64,000 bases of DNA from Haplomitrium mnioides (GCA_049999725.1 JBNGIS010020714.1:1-64000), one strand, 5' to 3'. Positions 1-10,728 are shown, counted from the first letter of the stretch. Notes: a model not told the origin generated them from the sequence alone. Translations and numbers: made by a program.

Positions 1-1910
1 CTGTTCAATTGGTATAAGCTGACCAGACCTGCCGTAATCCTGCGCTCGGCTCCGAAGCCCCATCCTCTCTGGGTATGTATTGGTATCCCCAAATAGGTGT
101 ACTGGTTTATCACTTCAACATTGTCCTGCTTGAACTTGAAAGTATCCCTCTGTGCTGTGGTGAGCCATTTTCCAAAGACCAGAACCTTGGTTTTCTTCAT
201 ATTGACAGTCATACCGGATTGGTTGCAGAAATCGTCCAGTGCTTTTAGGTGTTGTTGGAGTCCAACACTTGTTGTGGACATGAGGACTATGTCATCTGCA
301 TACAAGAGAATACCAATGGTCTGGGCTAGCAGATTGGGGGCAGGGGCTCCCACATTGACCAGTACTGTCTCCAGTTTGTCGATGAACAGACCAAATAAGG
401 TGGGGGAGAGTGGGCATCCCTGCTTCACACCGATGTTGCAATGTATAGGCTCCGACATGCCCTGATGGGTGCGGACACAGGCCAAAACTTCTTCGTATAA
501 GATCTGGATGGCTGTGATCCAGTCTGTTGGTAGATGTAACTCATGTAATCTGGACCAGAGTTGATTGTGTGGTACTGAGTCAAAGGCTTTCTGGAAATCT
601 ACGAAACAGCAGTACAGACCTCCAGCACGTCTGTGTTGTTCAATGATGGTACGGATGGTGACCAGGTGATCAGTTGTTGAGTGATTCTCCCGAAACCCTG
701 CTTGTCCCTGAGCTCGTAGCTGTTGTGCTTCGCTCCATTGTGTGATCTTGAAGTTGAGTGTGGCCCCAAAGAGCTTCGGGAATAGAAAGCTGAGCATGAT
801 GGTGCGATAGTTCGAGTGTTGGCCTTTGTCCCCAGCTTTGTGGATTGGAATGATAGTGTTGAGCTTCCACTCTGCGGGGAATCCAGTCTGTATCACCTGG
901 TTGAATAGGTCGGTGATGGGTTGGGAGAGGGGTTGGGATCCTCTTTTCAGCATTTGGGCTTGGAGCCCTAGGGAGTCAGGTGCTTTGTTGTGGAGCTTCT
1001 TGATCGTAGCCAGGACCTCTTCAGTGGTGAAAACATCGGTTGTGGGTTTGTTGTTGGTCCAGGGGGGTGGGTTAGGTGTGGCTGACGTAGAGTGGTACAG
1101 CTTGTCACCATATATCTTCCAGTCTTGGAGGTCGTGCAGCTGGAGCTGGTCTTGCTGGCCCTTGAGGGATGAGAAGAATTTCTTTGGTTGGCGTTTCTTG
1201 TCCAAGATGAGTTGGGGGAGTCGTTGTGCTATCCAGGTGCGGCGTAGTTCCCTTCTGCATTTCCGCCAGGCGTGGAGCGCTTCACGGATCGCTGTAGCTG
1301 GTGCTCCCTGTTTGATCTGTTTTTGCCACTGGGATCTGGTTTCTCTTGCAGTGTTGTTGAACCAGGGGTTGGGTTTAAAGCTGGAGGGGGTTTTGGTTGT
1401 GAGGAGAGTGGTAGGGAACTTCAGTCGAGCTGCTGTGAGAATGATGTCTGTTAGTGAGGTTGAGTCTAGCACTGGGTTGGAGGACAGTTGTGTGTGCAGT
1501 TCTTTTGTATATGTTTTGGACTGTTTCTCCGTGGGTGGGTAGTGGTATATGAGACGGGTGGGACGATGAGTTCTGGGAGGGTTGAGGATTCCGGTAGTAG
1601 GCTTCAGAGCAAAGTGTAGTGGTGTGTGGTCTGAGTCAGGGGTTAGTTCTCCAACGTAGAAATTCTCGAGGAATTCAGATGTCCGATGAGAATTGGTAAG
1701 AAGGTAGTCCACCACTGATTTCCCAATGCCGGTGCTACCTCGACAAGTGAGATTCCCTGAGTCTGGCCATTGTGCTGTTCCATTGCAGATGTGTAGGTCG
1801 TGTGTGCTGCAAAAATCCAGTATTTTATGGTGGTTTTTGAGGGTGATATCCTGTGATGTGCGGTGGAGGTCATCACGGTCTTCAAGTATGTCATGTTCGT
1901 CTTCAGCTTC
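1..1910 (-). pseudogene. LINE-A reverse transcriptase segment, runs off the window
   Basis: The minus-strand frame is open from 1910 to position 3. It carries the end of the endonuclease, a linker, then reverse transcriptase blocks: IIPIHKAGDKGQHSNYRTI, LYCCFVDFQKAFDSV, NIGVKQGCPLSPTLF, and the catalytic YADD box at 291-302. A C-terminal region starts (NQYTYLGIPIH) and is cut by the window edge. Apart from the two upstream stops the copy is well preserved. Confidence 0.88.
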
Positions 1911-2447
1911 CTAATCTCCTGATTTCAATATTTGTGCCTGGAGATTGCCTGTTCTGCAGTTGAAATCACCCACAATCAATATGTTCCCGCTGGTTACTGT
2001 GTTGATAATCTCTCCCATCTTGTCAAATGGTGCTTCCAAGTCTTCATCTGCAGAGTAGGTGGTTCTGCCACCAGGGAAGTAACAAGTACCAATGTGTAGA
2101 TCTTGGTTCAGGCCAGCTGATTTATGTATTTTGAGCCAGATATACCGGTTGAAATTGTCTTTTTCTAGTATAGCTACATGTGGGCTAAGTCTTCTGGATA
2201 TGAGGCAGGCCAATCCTCCATGTCCTCGTCCTGAACGACTGCTGAATAGAGATATAACTTCGTATCCCGGGATATTGGGAATCCGAGACTCCCTAGTTTC
2301 CCAGGTTTCTACAAGTAGGATCAGATCTGAACCTGGACCAATATCGGAGAGGTGTGTGCCCTTGTGCCAGGGGTAACCTCGGCAGTTCCAGAAGACTACC
2401 GAGATTGGTGTGGAGCTATATCCTGGCTCCACACCCCCTGCTGCTAC
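1911..2447 (-). pseudogene. LINE-A APE-type endonuclease segment
   Basis: This segment carries the endonuclease/exonuclease/phosphatase motifs: FWNCRG near the start, LILLVETWE (catalytic Glu), GTCYFPGG and ILIVGDFNCR (catalytic Asp/Asn). In LINEs this domain nicks target DNA to prime reverse transcription. The frame is closed by TAG at 1911-1913, where copy A2 reads a His codon. Downstream sense codons continue in the same phase with SVVDYLLTN and DSDHTPLHF, the end of the endonuclease fold. Confidence 0.85.
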
Positions 2448-3446
2448 CTATGGGACGGGTCTTCGGTCTCCAACAATGTGCAGTACACCATTGCGGATGT
2501 ACGCTATCTTCCCTGCCCTCCATGCTGCCTGTACTTTCCTTTTTTCCTCCGGAAGCTGTTTCATCTGTAATGGCGTTAGATCTTCGTGTATAGCCAATTT
2601 CATCTCCCGGAAGATTCGCCTCTTTTTTAGTAGCTCAACTCGGTCTGTGCGTGACCTGAATTGCACTTTGATTGGTCTTGCTTTTTCTGAGTTGGCTCGT
2701 CCTAAACGGTAGCATTGTACCTCCAGGTGCTCTAATCCACATTGAGCCAGGATCCTCTGCTTGATGACGTTTGTAGTCTTCTCTGTGGCTTCTTCAGGAA
2801 GACCATGTACAATCAGATTGAGGGATCTGTCTTGTCTCTCTTGCTCTTCTTTAAGTTGGTCCCTGATCATGCTGGACATTTCTTGTTGTTGCTGTGGGTG
2901 CTTCCTGACAACCTCAGTCCAAGATTGTACCTGCTTTTTGACTTGTTCTTCTACATTGGATATCACCTGCTGCTGCACTCTGGTTGCCAGCGCAACCTCA
3001 TCAGTGCGTGGTTTGGAGGCTGAAACTTTTGCCTCTGTTCTTTGTAGTGTTGTACGGGTGTTACTAAGATCTGTTTCTGTGGCTCTTAGTTTGATGGTCA
3101 AGTCATCCACTTCTTTCCGCAGTGCTTTCACTTCCACTTCAAGTCCTCGTAGTGTTTTCACTTCTACTTCGAGGCCTCGGAGTGTTTTCACTTCGTGTTG
3201 AAGGCTAAAAATTGCATTCCAAAGGTCCGTCTGATTATTGGCAGGAGGAGGGGAAGAGGGGGAACTCGGAGTTGAGTGTGCTGAGGGGGTGGAAGAAAGT
3301 CTGCTCGGGAGAGAGGAAGAGGAAGGAGGTGAGGGAGGTGTAGCAGGTCGTGGGGTGGGGCTGAGCGCAGAAGCAGTTGCGACAGCCATCCTACGCTTGT
3401 AAGTGTGTTGTAAAGAAGGGATGAAGGGTTTGGGGGGAGGCGACAT
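2448..3446 (-). pseudogene. LINE-A N-terminal region: Ser/Pro-rich leader, coiled coil, ORF1-like domain
   Basis: The 332-codon segment starts MSPPPKPF and has a Ser/Pro-rich stretch (about residues 25-70). Heptad-like repeats follow, including a duplicated VKTLRGLEVE unit (about 85-150), then a region with NLIVHGLPEE (about 210) and RPIKVQFRSR (about 260). This layout resembles the coiled-coil plus RNA-binding region of other non-LTR retrotransposons and probably packages element RNA. It ends at a stop (2448-2450) that is absent from copy A2, where the frame passes straight into the endonuclease. The stop is therefore probably a mutation. Confidence 0.75.
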
Positions 3447-3657
3447 TCAATCAGCTCGCCGTATCTTCGTCTATAGTCTACAAATCGCGTGTGCTCAGCT
3501 CGCATCTAATCCCAGGGGATGATTTTTTCTTCAGGTCGATCCTACATGACGGGCTCCTCCTCGTCGTCTTCGTGAAACTGTCCCATCCATCGTCTTCGTG
3601 CCAACGCTAGGCCTCTAGTGATAGTCTCCCAGGTTCCCTTTTTTTTTTTTTTTTTTG
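3447..3657. other. Upstream flank of A1 with an oligo-T run
   Basis: This is probably the 5' leader of A1 on the minus strand, but its 5' boundary is not visible. A long T run at about 3640-3657 could be the inverted poly(A) of a lost element. I see no convincing gene. Confidence 0.4.
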
Positions 3658-4435
3658 CTTGCGTTCGAATCGCAGAATGTAGCTGCTCGAGATCCTTCTT
3701 CACGATCCTGCAGAATGTAGCTGCTCGAGATCCTTCTTCACGATCCTGTGTCGCGAAAGCAGGAAAACGCAGGTCGCAGGAGAACGTTGGAAGCAGAAAA
3801 AGCAGGTCGCGGGAGCACCTCGCGATGTCAGGAAAACACCTGCTCGTTCGAGGAGTTTATTTTCTTCTCTTCGAGGACTGCTAATCGCGTGTTTTCTCAG
3901 CTCGACGTTCGTCCCAGTGCTGCTAATCGTGTCTGCTCAGCTCCCTGCTCCCTGCTCGCTGCTCGTCCGAAAGAGACCCCCGAATCCGAATCGCGAGAAA
4001 GCAGGATGGCAGCTTCGTGTGGCACTCGAAATCTCGAAATCAAACACGGGGGTCAGAAACTCCCCGTCGAAACACGGGGTCGCGCTGCCTCGAAATCGCA
4101 AAATCGCGAATATGCAGGGAAGTAGAAAAACAGCAGACGCGAAGCTGTTCTTTCGACGTCCTGATATTCGACAGCTTCTCACGACACCTCTTTGAATGCG
4201 AATGAGCCCTCCTTCGAACGCGAACGCGACCTTCCAGACACAATCGCGAACTCCTTCCAGAGACCTCCTTACAGAAAGAGACAGCTTCTCTTCTGCCCGA
4301 CTATCCCCTTCCCGCACCTGCAATTGCTACCGAAAATCTACCGACCTCCTTCCAGGCACGAACGCGACACCACAGGGCTCCCGAGGGAAAACATTACTCT
4401 TGCGGGATGAGTACAGCACACCAACGAGAGAACAT
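3658..4435 (+). other. CpG-rich leader-like tract (family-C 5' region type)
   Basis: The tract is dense in CpG and in TCGCGA/AACGCGA words and contains GCTTGCGTTCGAATCGCAGA. Similar words occur upstream of the family-C ORF1 copies (about 13.6-15.0, 16.8-17.7, 19.7-20.3 and 33.2-34.0 kb). I read it as a detached 5' UTR/promoter fragment of a family-C element fused to LINE-B copy B1. ORFs in several frames here look incidental. Confidence 0.5.
3673..3748. repeat. 38-bp perfect tandem duplication
   Basis: Two adjacent identical 38-bp units (3673-3710 and 3711-3748), each starting CAGAATGTAGCTG and ending CACGATCCTG, lie inside a CpG-rich tract of family-C 5'-leader type. Confidence 0.9.
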
Positions 4436-4439
4436 TGCT

Positions 4440-5882
4440 TACAGAAGGCTCCTGAGTCCTTTGAAGAGGTTGCAAGCATAAACATCTGGTGATATAAACT
4501 TGGAGATAATTCACTGCTGGCAGCAAACAAGAGCTGCCCAGCTTTGAAATGGTCTCAGGCAGGGATGCCTGAGATCAACGTGAATGGGGACCTATGGAAT
4601 TGTCAAACATATGAGATCCTTGAGTGGGCGAAGGTGCAAGAACACTACCAGCTTCACAAAAGGCATGAGCAGGCATGGCATGACCTGAATGCTAAGATTC
4701 CTGACACGTGGGTTTCACTCCTCCTTGATGGGCCAAGCCACATAAGGAAAGGAGACTGGACCAGAGTTTTCACATCTAACCTGGAGACACACCCGGTCGC
4801 AATATCTTTGTGGAGTGCTGATACTGATCTGAAGGCAGGAACCATGACTCAGTTTTCTTCTCTACCCATTCATACTCATGGTTCTTTGTCACCCCAATGT
4901 CTACCATGTTGGCTGAAGGAATTCGACCCCACCTTCTTCTTTCAGTGATTATGAGGAAAATGAGAGTCTCACCAGTGACCAAAGATCAGAGTGCTGAGTA
5001 TAACTTACTTGGCTCAGTTATCGGGGAGGGAGATTGGGACCCTGGAATGTGGGTCTGGAAAGATAACTCCCCCCTCAGCAGCTATTCCACCAAGAAAGGC
5101 TGTCAGTTCATCCTGGACTGGCCATCTACAATCAATCCGGTTCTGGAACGCTGGAAAGCACATGGTTCCATCAATCCTCCAGATGGACCGATATATGGGA
5201 TGCGAGCAGATCAGCCAAAGAGCCACATTAATGTGCCTTATTGTCCAAAGAGGTATGCAAGTTGGGAGCTTCAGGAAAAAGACAGAGAAGCCTGGCTTTG
5301 AGATTGTGTCTGCTGCAAGGAGTTTACTGGAAGATCTCACTCACTGTTTCTGGCTGTTTCCTAGGATCAGCACTATCTGGAAATGGGCAGGGAATATCAT
5401 CAACAGATTAGTGTTCTCCATTTGGGGGAATACCAAAGGTGGAAGCCAACCTGGCAGCAATGCATCCTAGGCAACAGAATCCCAAAGGCACTAGTCGTAG
5501 CTCAGGAAATGTGGTCCTTACTAAGAGGAATAGTACTTTCCTCCATATGGTGTTTTAGGAATGCTATAGTGTTCGAGAAATCACACATGGATATGTACTG
5601 CTTAAAAAAGAAAATCTATATGAGAATGATTGAGTACAGAAAGATACCTGGGGCGCCAGGCATTTTCTCTGTATTCATGATGAAGACAGTGTTTACTGAA
5701 ATCTGGATGTCAGTAGTAATCTGGATTGAGGGTATAGGGTTACTTTGGTTTACTAGGCTAGATCCCGAAAGGGATTGATAGGTTGATGGTTTCTGCCGCT
5801 CGACCTGATTGGTGGCCTCGGTTGCACCTTTGATGCTTGAAAGTAAATAAAGCTGTTTGCTTTCAGTCCCAACCAAAAAAAG
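4440..5882 (+). pseudogene. LINE-B copy B1: C-terminal ORF2 fragment and 3' UTR (plant L1)
   Basis: B1 is homologous to copy B5 from its KAPESFEEV region onward and includes WVSLLLDGPSHIRKGDW, DWDPGMWVWKDNSPLSS and the zf-RVT region. It is broken by an in-frame TGA at 4490-4492 (shared with B5), frameshifts near 4870 and 5165, and a small deletion that removes the CxCC part of the zinc motif. A later motif Cys is Phe (HCFWLFPR). The 3' UTR follows, ending in GTAAATAAAG and a short A-run at about 5875-5881. Most of ORF2 is missing. Confidence 0.85.
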
Positions 5883-5954
5883 CAGACAATTGGAGGAAGC
5901 ATGGACGGCAGAAAAATGCGATGAGTCACGTTGCTCGTGAAGGCTGGCTTCACG

Positions 5955-6435
5955 GATGATTCCTCTGCAGGAGCACTGATCACCTGGTTGGAAAATGTCC
6001 TGGAGGGAATTCGCCCACAAAATGAGGGGTGAGGCCATCACGCATGCCAATAGGTACCTTCTCTGAGTCTGGTTGCTTCTCCATCTGCATCAAAGAAGTT
6101 CGAAGACGAAAGAAAGCACTCCCCAGTAGATCAGCCAGAGGCGATTCCCCTGACAGAATCGTTGTGATGGTCAACACAAAATCTTGACCAGTTTAGGGAG
6201 GAGGTCCTTTGCCATCCCTCATCCAAGAGTGCGGAGGGTGACAGGGGCTTTCCAAGATGATTCTGTGGCTGCACCAAAGACTAGCTCAGATGCTCCTCTG
6301 GCTGTAAATGAGATGGCTATTGGTACAAGTGAGAAGTTAGGGTCTGAAGGGCACCAAATTTCCAAATTGTCCAAGCTGAAGTGACTGAAGTCATAAAGAG
6401 GTACACATGGCACAACAAACTGAAACCGGTGGTGG
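5955..6435 (+). pseudogene. Family-C ORF1 internal fragment (C0)
   Basis: The sequence matches the CCHC-to-C-terminal part of family-C ORF1 at DNA level: the SAGALITWLENVLEG reading is a frame-shifted zinc knuckle (CRSTDHLVGKCPRG elsewhere). The later KRYTWHNKLKPVV corresponds to the conserved KRYTRREKMKAVV. It starts soon after the A-run of B1 and stops at a fold-back. The frame is broken several times. Confidence 0.75.
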
Positions 6436-6458
6436 CTTCAGTCACTTCAGCTTGGACA
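6368..6458. repeat. 23-bp perfect inverted repeat around the end of C0
   Basis: The arms are 6368-6390 and 6436-6458, exact reverse complements separated by 45 bp. The left arm belongs to the family-C ORF1 sequence; the right arm is its inverted copy at the junction with CpG-rich DNA. It looks like a fold-back or strand-switch scar. Confidence 0.9.
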
Positions 6459-6652
6459 TCGCATACACACAGGTGCACACATGTTTGTTTCTGCTATCGC
6501 GAAGACAGAGGGAGGGTGCACACATTCGTTTCTGCTATCATGAAGACAGAAGGAGAAGCACCCCGCGTTTCTGCATATATTCACGCGGCAGAAGGAGAGG
6601 ACATCGCGAGGCATTTATCAAGGAGCCCCGATTCATCGAGGAGCGCTTTTCT
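6459..6652. other. CpG-rich tract, family-C leader type
   Basis: It contains repeated GTTTCTGCTATC(G/A)(C/T)GAAGACAG-like units and TCGCGA words as in other family-C leaders. No gene is seen. Its right end carries the left target duplication of the LINE-B tail insertion. Confidence 0.45.
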
Positions 6653-6714
6653 TTTTCTTGACTGAAAGCAAACAACTTTATTTACTTTCAAGCACCAAGT
6701 ACAACCACGGCCAG
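6653..6714 (-). mobile_element. LINE-B 3'-tail-only insertion (B6) with target-site duplication
   Basis: The 62-bp insert reads on the minus strand as the last part of the LINE-B 3' UTR (GCTTGAAAGTAAATAAAGTT, then GTTTGC and an A-rich tail). It is flanked by 17-bp direct repeats at 6636-6652 and 6715-6731 with one G/A mismatch. This is a severely 5'-truncated target-primed insertion. Confidence 0.88.
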
Positions 6715-6731
6715 TCGAGGAGCACTTTTCT

Positions 6732-7668
6732 CTCTACCAACGATTTTGACGACAGGATTCATTTGCTGATAAATTGAAATGGGTAAGAACCGAGCCCTAT
6801 CTACTCATAAACAGTGACGAGCCAGATTCGAAGACACATTTCAGTCATTCCAACGAAAATCAAGAAACAATTTTCATTCCTGAGCAGGTTGCAAGTCATT
6901 TTCTGGTTTTTCTCCCTCCTATCAATTCCTGACTTAACATTTCGGGTCAGCTCTCCAGCGGGAACTATCCTGCTTAACCGCGATTGAGTTATTGGGGGCA
7001 GGCAACCATCCTGCATAATCGTGCTTTTATTTTCAGGGCAGCTCTTAAGCAGGCAACGTGCATCCTGTCTAAATTGTGTCCTGTCTAATTCGCAATTTAG
7101 GCTGTCTCTCCTTTGACTGGTTTTTCGGGTGTCTGTCTGTGACAGCTTCCTCAACTCTTTGCGTGGATTTTCGAGCATATTTTCTATTACATTTGTCTTC
7201 ACCATCAAGCTCCTGCTTCTCCTTGCCATTGTCCCTCCGGCCAGTTGTAGAGTGTCCTAGGTGCCTTGAGCAGTGCTGCTCAGGAATTTCCATACAAGCC
7301 TAAGAATGGGCAACATGATTGCAGGTGCAGCAATTTAGGGATGAACCCGAGCAGGGAGGAGATCACCAGATATCTCGGCAATTATTGAATGAGCTGTGGA
7401 AGAGTACAATCAGGAGGCAACATCATGGCTGAGTTTTTTCACCTTGTGAACGCTGCACTCAAGTGTAGCGTTAGCTGTGATCTATGAGGATGAAAACGAA
7501 ATTGGGCCTCTGAAGTGGCATATTGAGAAAGCTGGTTGATCAAGGTCCTTGTACAGTGCATGTAACAGCACTATAGATTCTGTTTCCTGCTACTGCAGCA
7601 TTTTATGTAGGAAATTTGAAATCACTGTCACTATATGCTGGAGAATCTGTGGATGAAGAGCTTGATGG
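6732..7668. other. Unassigned sequence, no gene recognised
   Basis: Only short ORFs without family features are present (for example minus strand 6801-7229). There is a purine/pyrimidine-balanced stretch with several CTGCAT/GCAGG words. I see no domain, RNA gene or clear transposon end. Confidence 0.4.
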
Positions 7669-7713
7669 AATAGAATAGAATTCGATTAAAGTCCAGAGCC
7701 AGCTATATGGAGA
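7669..7713 (-). mobile_element. LINE-A 3' terminus only
   Basis: GAATAGAATAGAATTCGATT followed by AAAGTCCAGAGCCAGC is identical in layout to the LINE-A tail and first bases of its 3' UTR at 24300-24330. Only about 45 bp of the element is present. No clear target duplication was found. Confidence 0.7.
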
Positions 7714-7852
7714 GATAGCTAGAGTCACCAAAGGCAGCACAGGCACAGTCACTGGTGAGCTTTGAGTGGTGAGAGATGGATCAGCAGCGAGAGATTGTCA
7801 CAAGGTTAGGGACGTCGTCAGAGTTCAATAGTCAGATGTGCGGACAAGTAGA

Positions 7853-7886
7853 AAATAATAATAATAATAATAACAATAATAACAAT
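7853..7886. repeat. (TAA)n microsatellite
   Basis: A run of AAT/TAA units with a few C interruptions lies immediately before repeat D1. A second such run follows D1 near 8182-8201. On the minus strand these could be the simple-repeat tail of a SINE-like element. Confidence 0.8.
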
Positions 7887-7887
7887 G

Positions 7888-8171
7888 TAGTTATGAAGTT
7901 GTAGAGAGTAAAACTAACCACAAAAACAAATAAATGGAACTGCAATAGTCTAGGAAAAACCTACACAATCACAACTTTGCTACACATAGAGTGCAGCCTT
8001 CACAATGTGGTGTCAGACACAAAGTTTCAGACTATTCAGCATCATCATGTGTAGCAGTGACAAGCTGCCCCAACTTCCTGCTGGTTTCGTCAGTTCCGGA
8101 CAGCAGGTCCTGATCAATCTTCATACTGAGTTTCTGCCACTTTCCGGAAGTAACGGGAAAACTCGGTCATG
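7888..8171 (-). repeat. Repeat D copy 1 (SINE-like, about 285 bp)
   Basis: It shares nearly all of its length with 8502-8799 and 9026-9330. On the minus strand it starts near GTTACTTCCGGAAAGTGGCA and ends ACTCTCTACAACTTCATAAC before a TAA-rich tail. No coding frame is conserved between copies and no tRNA-like A/B boxes were recognised. A related head (ACTTCCGGAATAGTGACAG) occurs in the retroinsertion at 12477-12871. Confidence 0.75.
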
Positions 8172-8207
8172 ATAATAGCAACAAAAATAATAATAATAAT
8201 CTGGCTA

Positions 8208-8507
8208 GCAACAGTGTTTGCGACTGTGTTTTCATCCATAGGACAGAGGACGCTGTGTGTTCATTCTTAGGAAGGAGGTTGAGAGGCTGCTTGCTCTCAA
8301 CACAGAGAGAGAACAGATATCGTCAGAGTCAAATCAAATTGTGCGCATACCAAGCTGAGGAAAAAAATTTCCCTCGCAGCTGTGTTTGCGACTGTTTTCA
8401 TCCATAGGAGGGAAGACGCTGTGTGTTCATTTATAGGAAAGAGGTCAAGAGGCTGCTAGGACTCGAAGCAGAGAAAAAACAGATATCGTCTGAGTTGAAT
8501 CTAGTAA
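8208..8507. repeat. Diverged tandem duplication, unit about 130-175 bp
   Basis: Units at about 8208-8336 and 8383-8507 both contain GTGTTTGCGACTG, TTTTCATCCATAGGA, GACGCTGTGTGTTCAT and AACAGATATCGTC. The second unit abuts repeat D2. Confidence 0.75.
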
Positions 8508-8799
8508 TGAAGTTGTGGAGAGTAAACTAACCATAAAAACAAACAATGGAAGTGGCAATAGTCTAGGAAAAACCTACACACATCACAACTGCGCTACACA
8601 TAGAGCCTTCACAATGTGGTGTCAGACACAAAGTTTCAGACTATTCAGCCTCATCATGTGTAGCAGTGACAAGCTGCCACAACTTCCTGCTGGTTTTGTC
8701 AGTTCCCGACCGCAGGTCCTGATCAATCTTTGTACTGATTTTTTGCCACTTTCCCGAAGTAATGGGAAAAGTCAGTCATGATGTCACCTAGCACTCCAC
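8502..8799 (-). repeat. Repeat D copy 2
   Basis: Second copy of the D repeat. The right flank CACCTAGCACTCCA is shared with copy 3, so the duplicated segment is longer than in copy 1. Confidence 0.75.
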
Positions 8800-9025
8800 C
8801 AAGAATCCAAACTAATCAAAATCTGTCAACTCTCAAGCATCAGCTTGCGACATCATTCCTTTCATTTTAGTTTGATCTTGTGAAGCAGACATCCAAGAGC
8901 ATGACTCCCAGAGAGGTCTGCTGAAAGGTTAGTGATTGGGGCCTTCTGCACCCTGAACATAGCACATGAAGCACATCACTGGTGACTACTTGGATGCAGA
9001 ACATCTGCTAAGTCACTGAATAATA

Positions 9026-9330
9026 TAGTTATGAAGTTGTGGAGAGTAAACTAACCACAAAAACAAATAATGGAAAAGTTTGCAATAGTCTAGGAAAAAC
9101 CTACACACATCACAACTGCGCAACACACAGAGTGCAGCCTTCACAATGTGGTGTCAGACACAAAGTTTCAGACTATTCAGCCTCATCATGTGTAGCAGTG
9201 ACAAGCTGCCACAACTTCCTGCTGGTTTTGTCAGATCCCGACAGCAGGTCCTGATCAATCTTCGTACTCAGTTTCTGCCACTTTCTGGAAGTAATGGGAA
9301 AACTCAGTCATGTGACACCTAGCACTCCAT
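9026..9330 (-). repeat. Repeat D copy 3
   Basis: Third copy of the D repeat, with the same CACCTAGCACTCCA right flank as copy 2. The stretch 8800-9025 between copies holds no recognised feature. Confidence 0.75.
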
Positions 9331-10023
9331 TGAGTTGCATCAAATTAAATCAAATCGCGCGCACCAAGCTGGGAAAAAAAATCCACTTGGTCTTCCAGTC
9401 CAGTGTTTCTGGTTTTGTGCTGGCAGTAAGGCTGGCACTCACGAGTTGATGAGTGTGTGGGGAGGAAATGTAGTAAATGTTGCGAGGCTGATGTGATGTG
9501 GTGTTGGAGATATCAAGAGAGATTGGGGTTGCTGGGGTTCTGACTACAAATTTCCTGGATGTTAAGGCTGAGTTGCTGGTAAGCTTTGCCAGGTGAGAGA
9601 TGAGATCTGAGAAAGGTCGCACGCCAAAAGAGAGCTTGGCAGAGGCAAATCGCGTGTGGTTTAAACTTGGTTTTTTAAGTCTGTACAATTTCAGATGAAT
9701 GTGGGAGTTAAGGTTTCATATAACTGCGGGAGTTAAGGCTGCTTGGGCCCTGTTATGAAGTTCAAGTATTTCAATACCAGAAAGCTATGGTGACTACCAG
9801 TGAATGGTCCTGTTGTGAAGGCGAGCAAGCTGCGGTGGTCATGCTGCATGTCTGAGCGCCGAGGCTAGCGCTGTGAGCTGTATTGAGCCTGTTACCTCGA
9901 GCCACAGGAGGTGCCCTGAAGGAGAAGGCTGTGTAAGTTCTGCTTGTGAAGGCTTGTGTTGCTCATGAAGCCTGCGCAAGCAATCTAAGGTCGGCAGGTG
10001 AAGGCAAGCTATTGTATCCCACG
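9331..10023. other. Unassigned stretch leading into B3
   Basis: The left half (to about 9760) has no recognised feature; CCAAGCTGGGAAAAAAAA resembles 8349-8370. The right half (about 9760-10023) is probably the 5' UTR of the LINE-B ORF1 copy that starts at 10024. It has several GTGAAGGC words but no ORF of note. Confidence 0.4.
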
Positions 10024-10728
10024 ATGGCCACTTCGAGAACTTGGGAGAAAGGTTCTCCTTCTGGTGTGGATATGATGGAGAGAACAGGCAACCCCCCAGT
10101 GCCTAGTATGACCTCCCAGCCAGGACCCTCCAAGTGGCAGAAAACTCTACCAGACCGAGACATAGAGCTGGACAACAGCCTGACAAAAGCCACCTCTAGA
10201 GAGCTGGGTAAGTTGCTTTTGGTTGTAAGGTTTCGGGAGTTTTTTCCAGGGCTCAAGGAACTGGAAGAATGGCTGGGCAAAATCTATCAGGCCCTCACGG
10301 CCTCAGTTCTGAGGATGACGGGGAAAGTCTTTGTCCTCATCAAAGCCCAAAGTGACCAATCCAGGTTGAAACTTTTGGCGGGAGGAACCTTCCCTCTGAA
10401 GAAAAATGTGCTCCATTAAGGACTGGGGACCCTTATTTGATCCCATCTCAGAATTGAAGAAAGCAGCTCCAAAATGGATCACCCTCCCTTTCTTCCCAGA
10501 GGAATTTCATAACCAGATCTCCAGGGTGGCGGAGAGTTTTGGCCAGGTGGTGGCTATTCCTCCTTGTGAGAGAGAGACACATGTCAGATTCTGCGTAAAG
10601 ATGGATACTTCAGACATAGTGGTGACCACTATAGGTCTTAAAGTGCTAGGAGGCAAGCATTTAATTCAAGAAGTGCAATATGATGGAGTCCCTCTTAAGG
10701 TGTCTTGGATGTCGCAGCCTCGACCACT
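10024..10728 (+). pseudogene. LINE-B-type ORF1 fragment B3 (DUF4283, start of CCHC)
   Basis: The frame starts MATSRTWEKGSPSGVD. DUF4283-like sequence follows (LLLVVRFREFFPGLKELEEW, ASVLRMTGKVFVLIK, KWITLPFFPEEFHNQ, ETHVRFCVKMDTS), then the first half of a zinc knuckle (RCLGCRSLDHLI). A frameshift lies near 10400-10406. The reading is clearly related to, but well diverged from, family-C ORF1. It stops abruptly inside the zinc knuckle, where the oligo-T end of B2 begins. ORF1 proteins of plant L1s bind element RNA. Confidence 0.8.

Larger units (their letters stand above)
1..3446 (-). mobile_element. LINE-A copy A1 (non-LTR retrotransposon, 3' end outside window)
   Basis: Read on the minus strand, one frame runs from the ATG at 3446 to the window edge. 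It is broken only by stops at 2448-2450 and 1911-1913. Domain order is N-terminal coiled coil and RNA-binding-like region, APE-type endonuclease, reverse transcriptase. The three ORF pieces share one codon phase, so the element encodes a single polyprotein rather than separate ORF1 and ORF2. The related copy at 24306-28115 lacks both stops. The 3' UTR and tail lie beyond position 1. The family is distinct from the poly(A)-tailed plant L1 copies elsewhere in the window. Confidence 0.9.

Noticed and set aside
826-1542. Plus-strand ORF of 238 codons
   Set aside because: It is the antisense shadow of the LINE-A reading frame, which carries clear endonuclease/RT motifs on the minus strand.
3748-4125. 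Overlapping ORFs in a CpG-rich tract
   Set aside because: Several frames are open only because CpG-rich repeats lack stops; composition is repetitive (CGCGA words) and no domain is visible.
6801-7229. Minus-strand ORF of 142 codons
   Set aside because: No recognisable family, no conserved copy in the window, no gene context.
9350-9688. Minus-strand ORF of 112 codons
   Set aside because: Ser/Thr-rich low-complexity reading without motif or homologue in the window.
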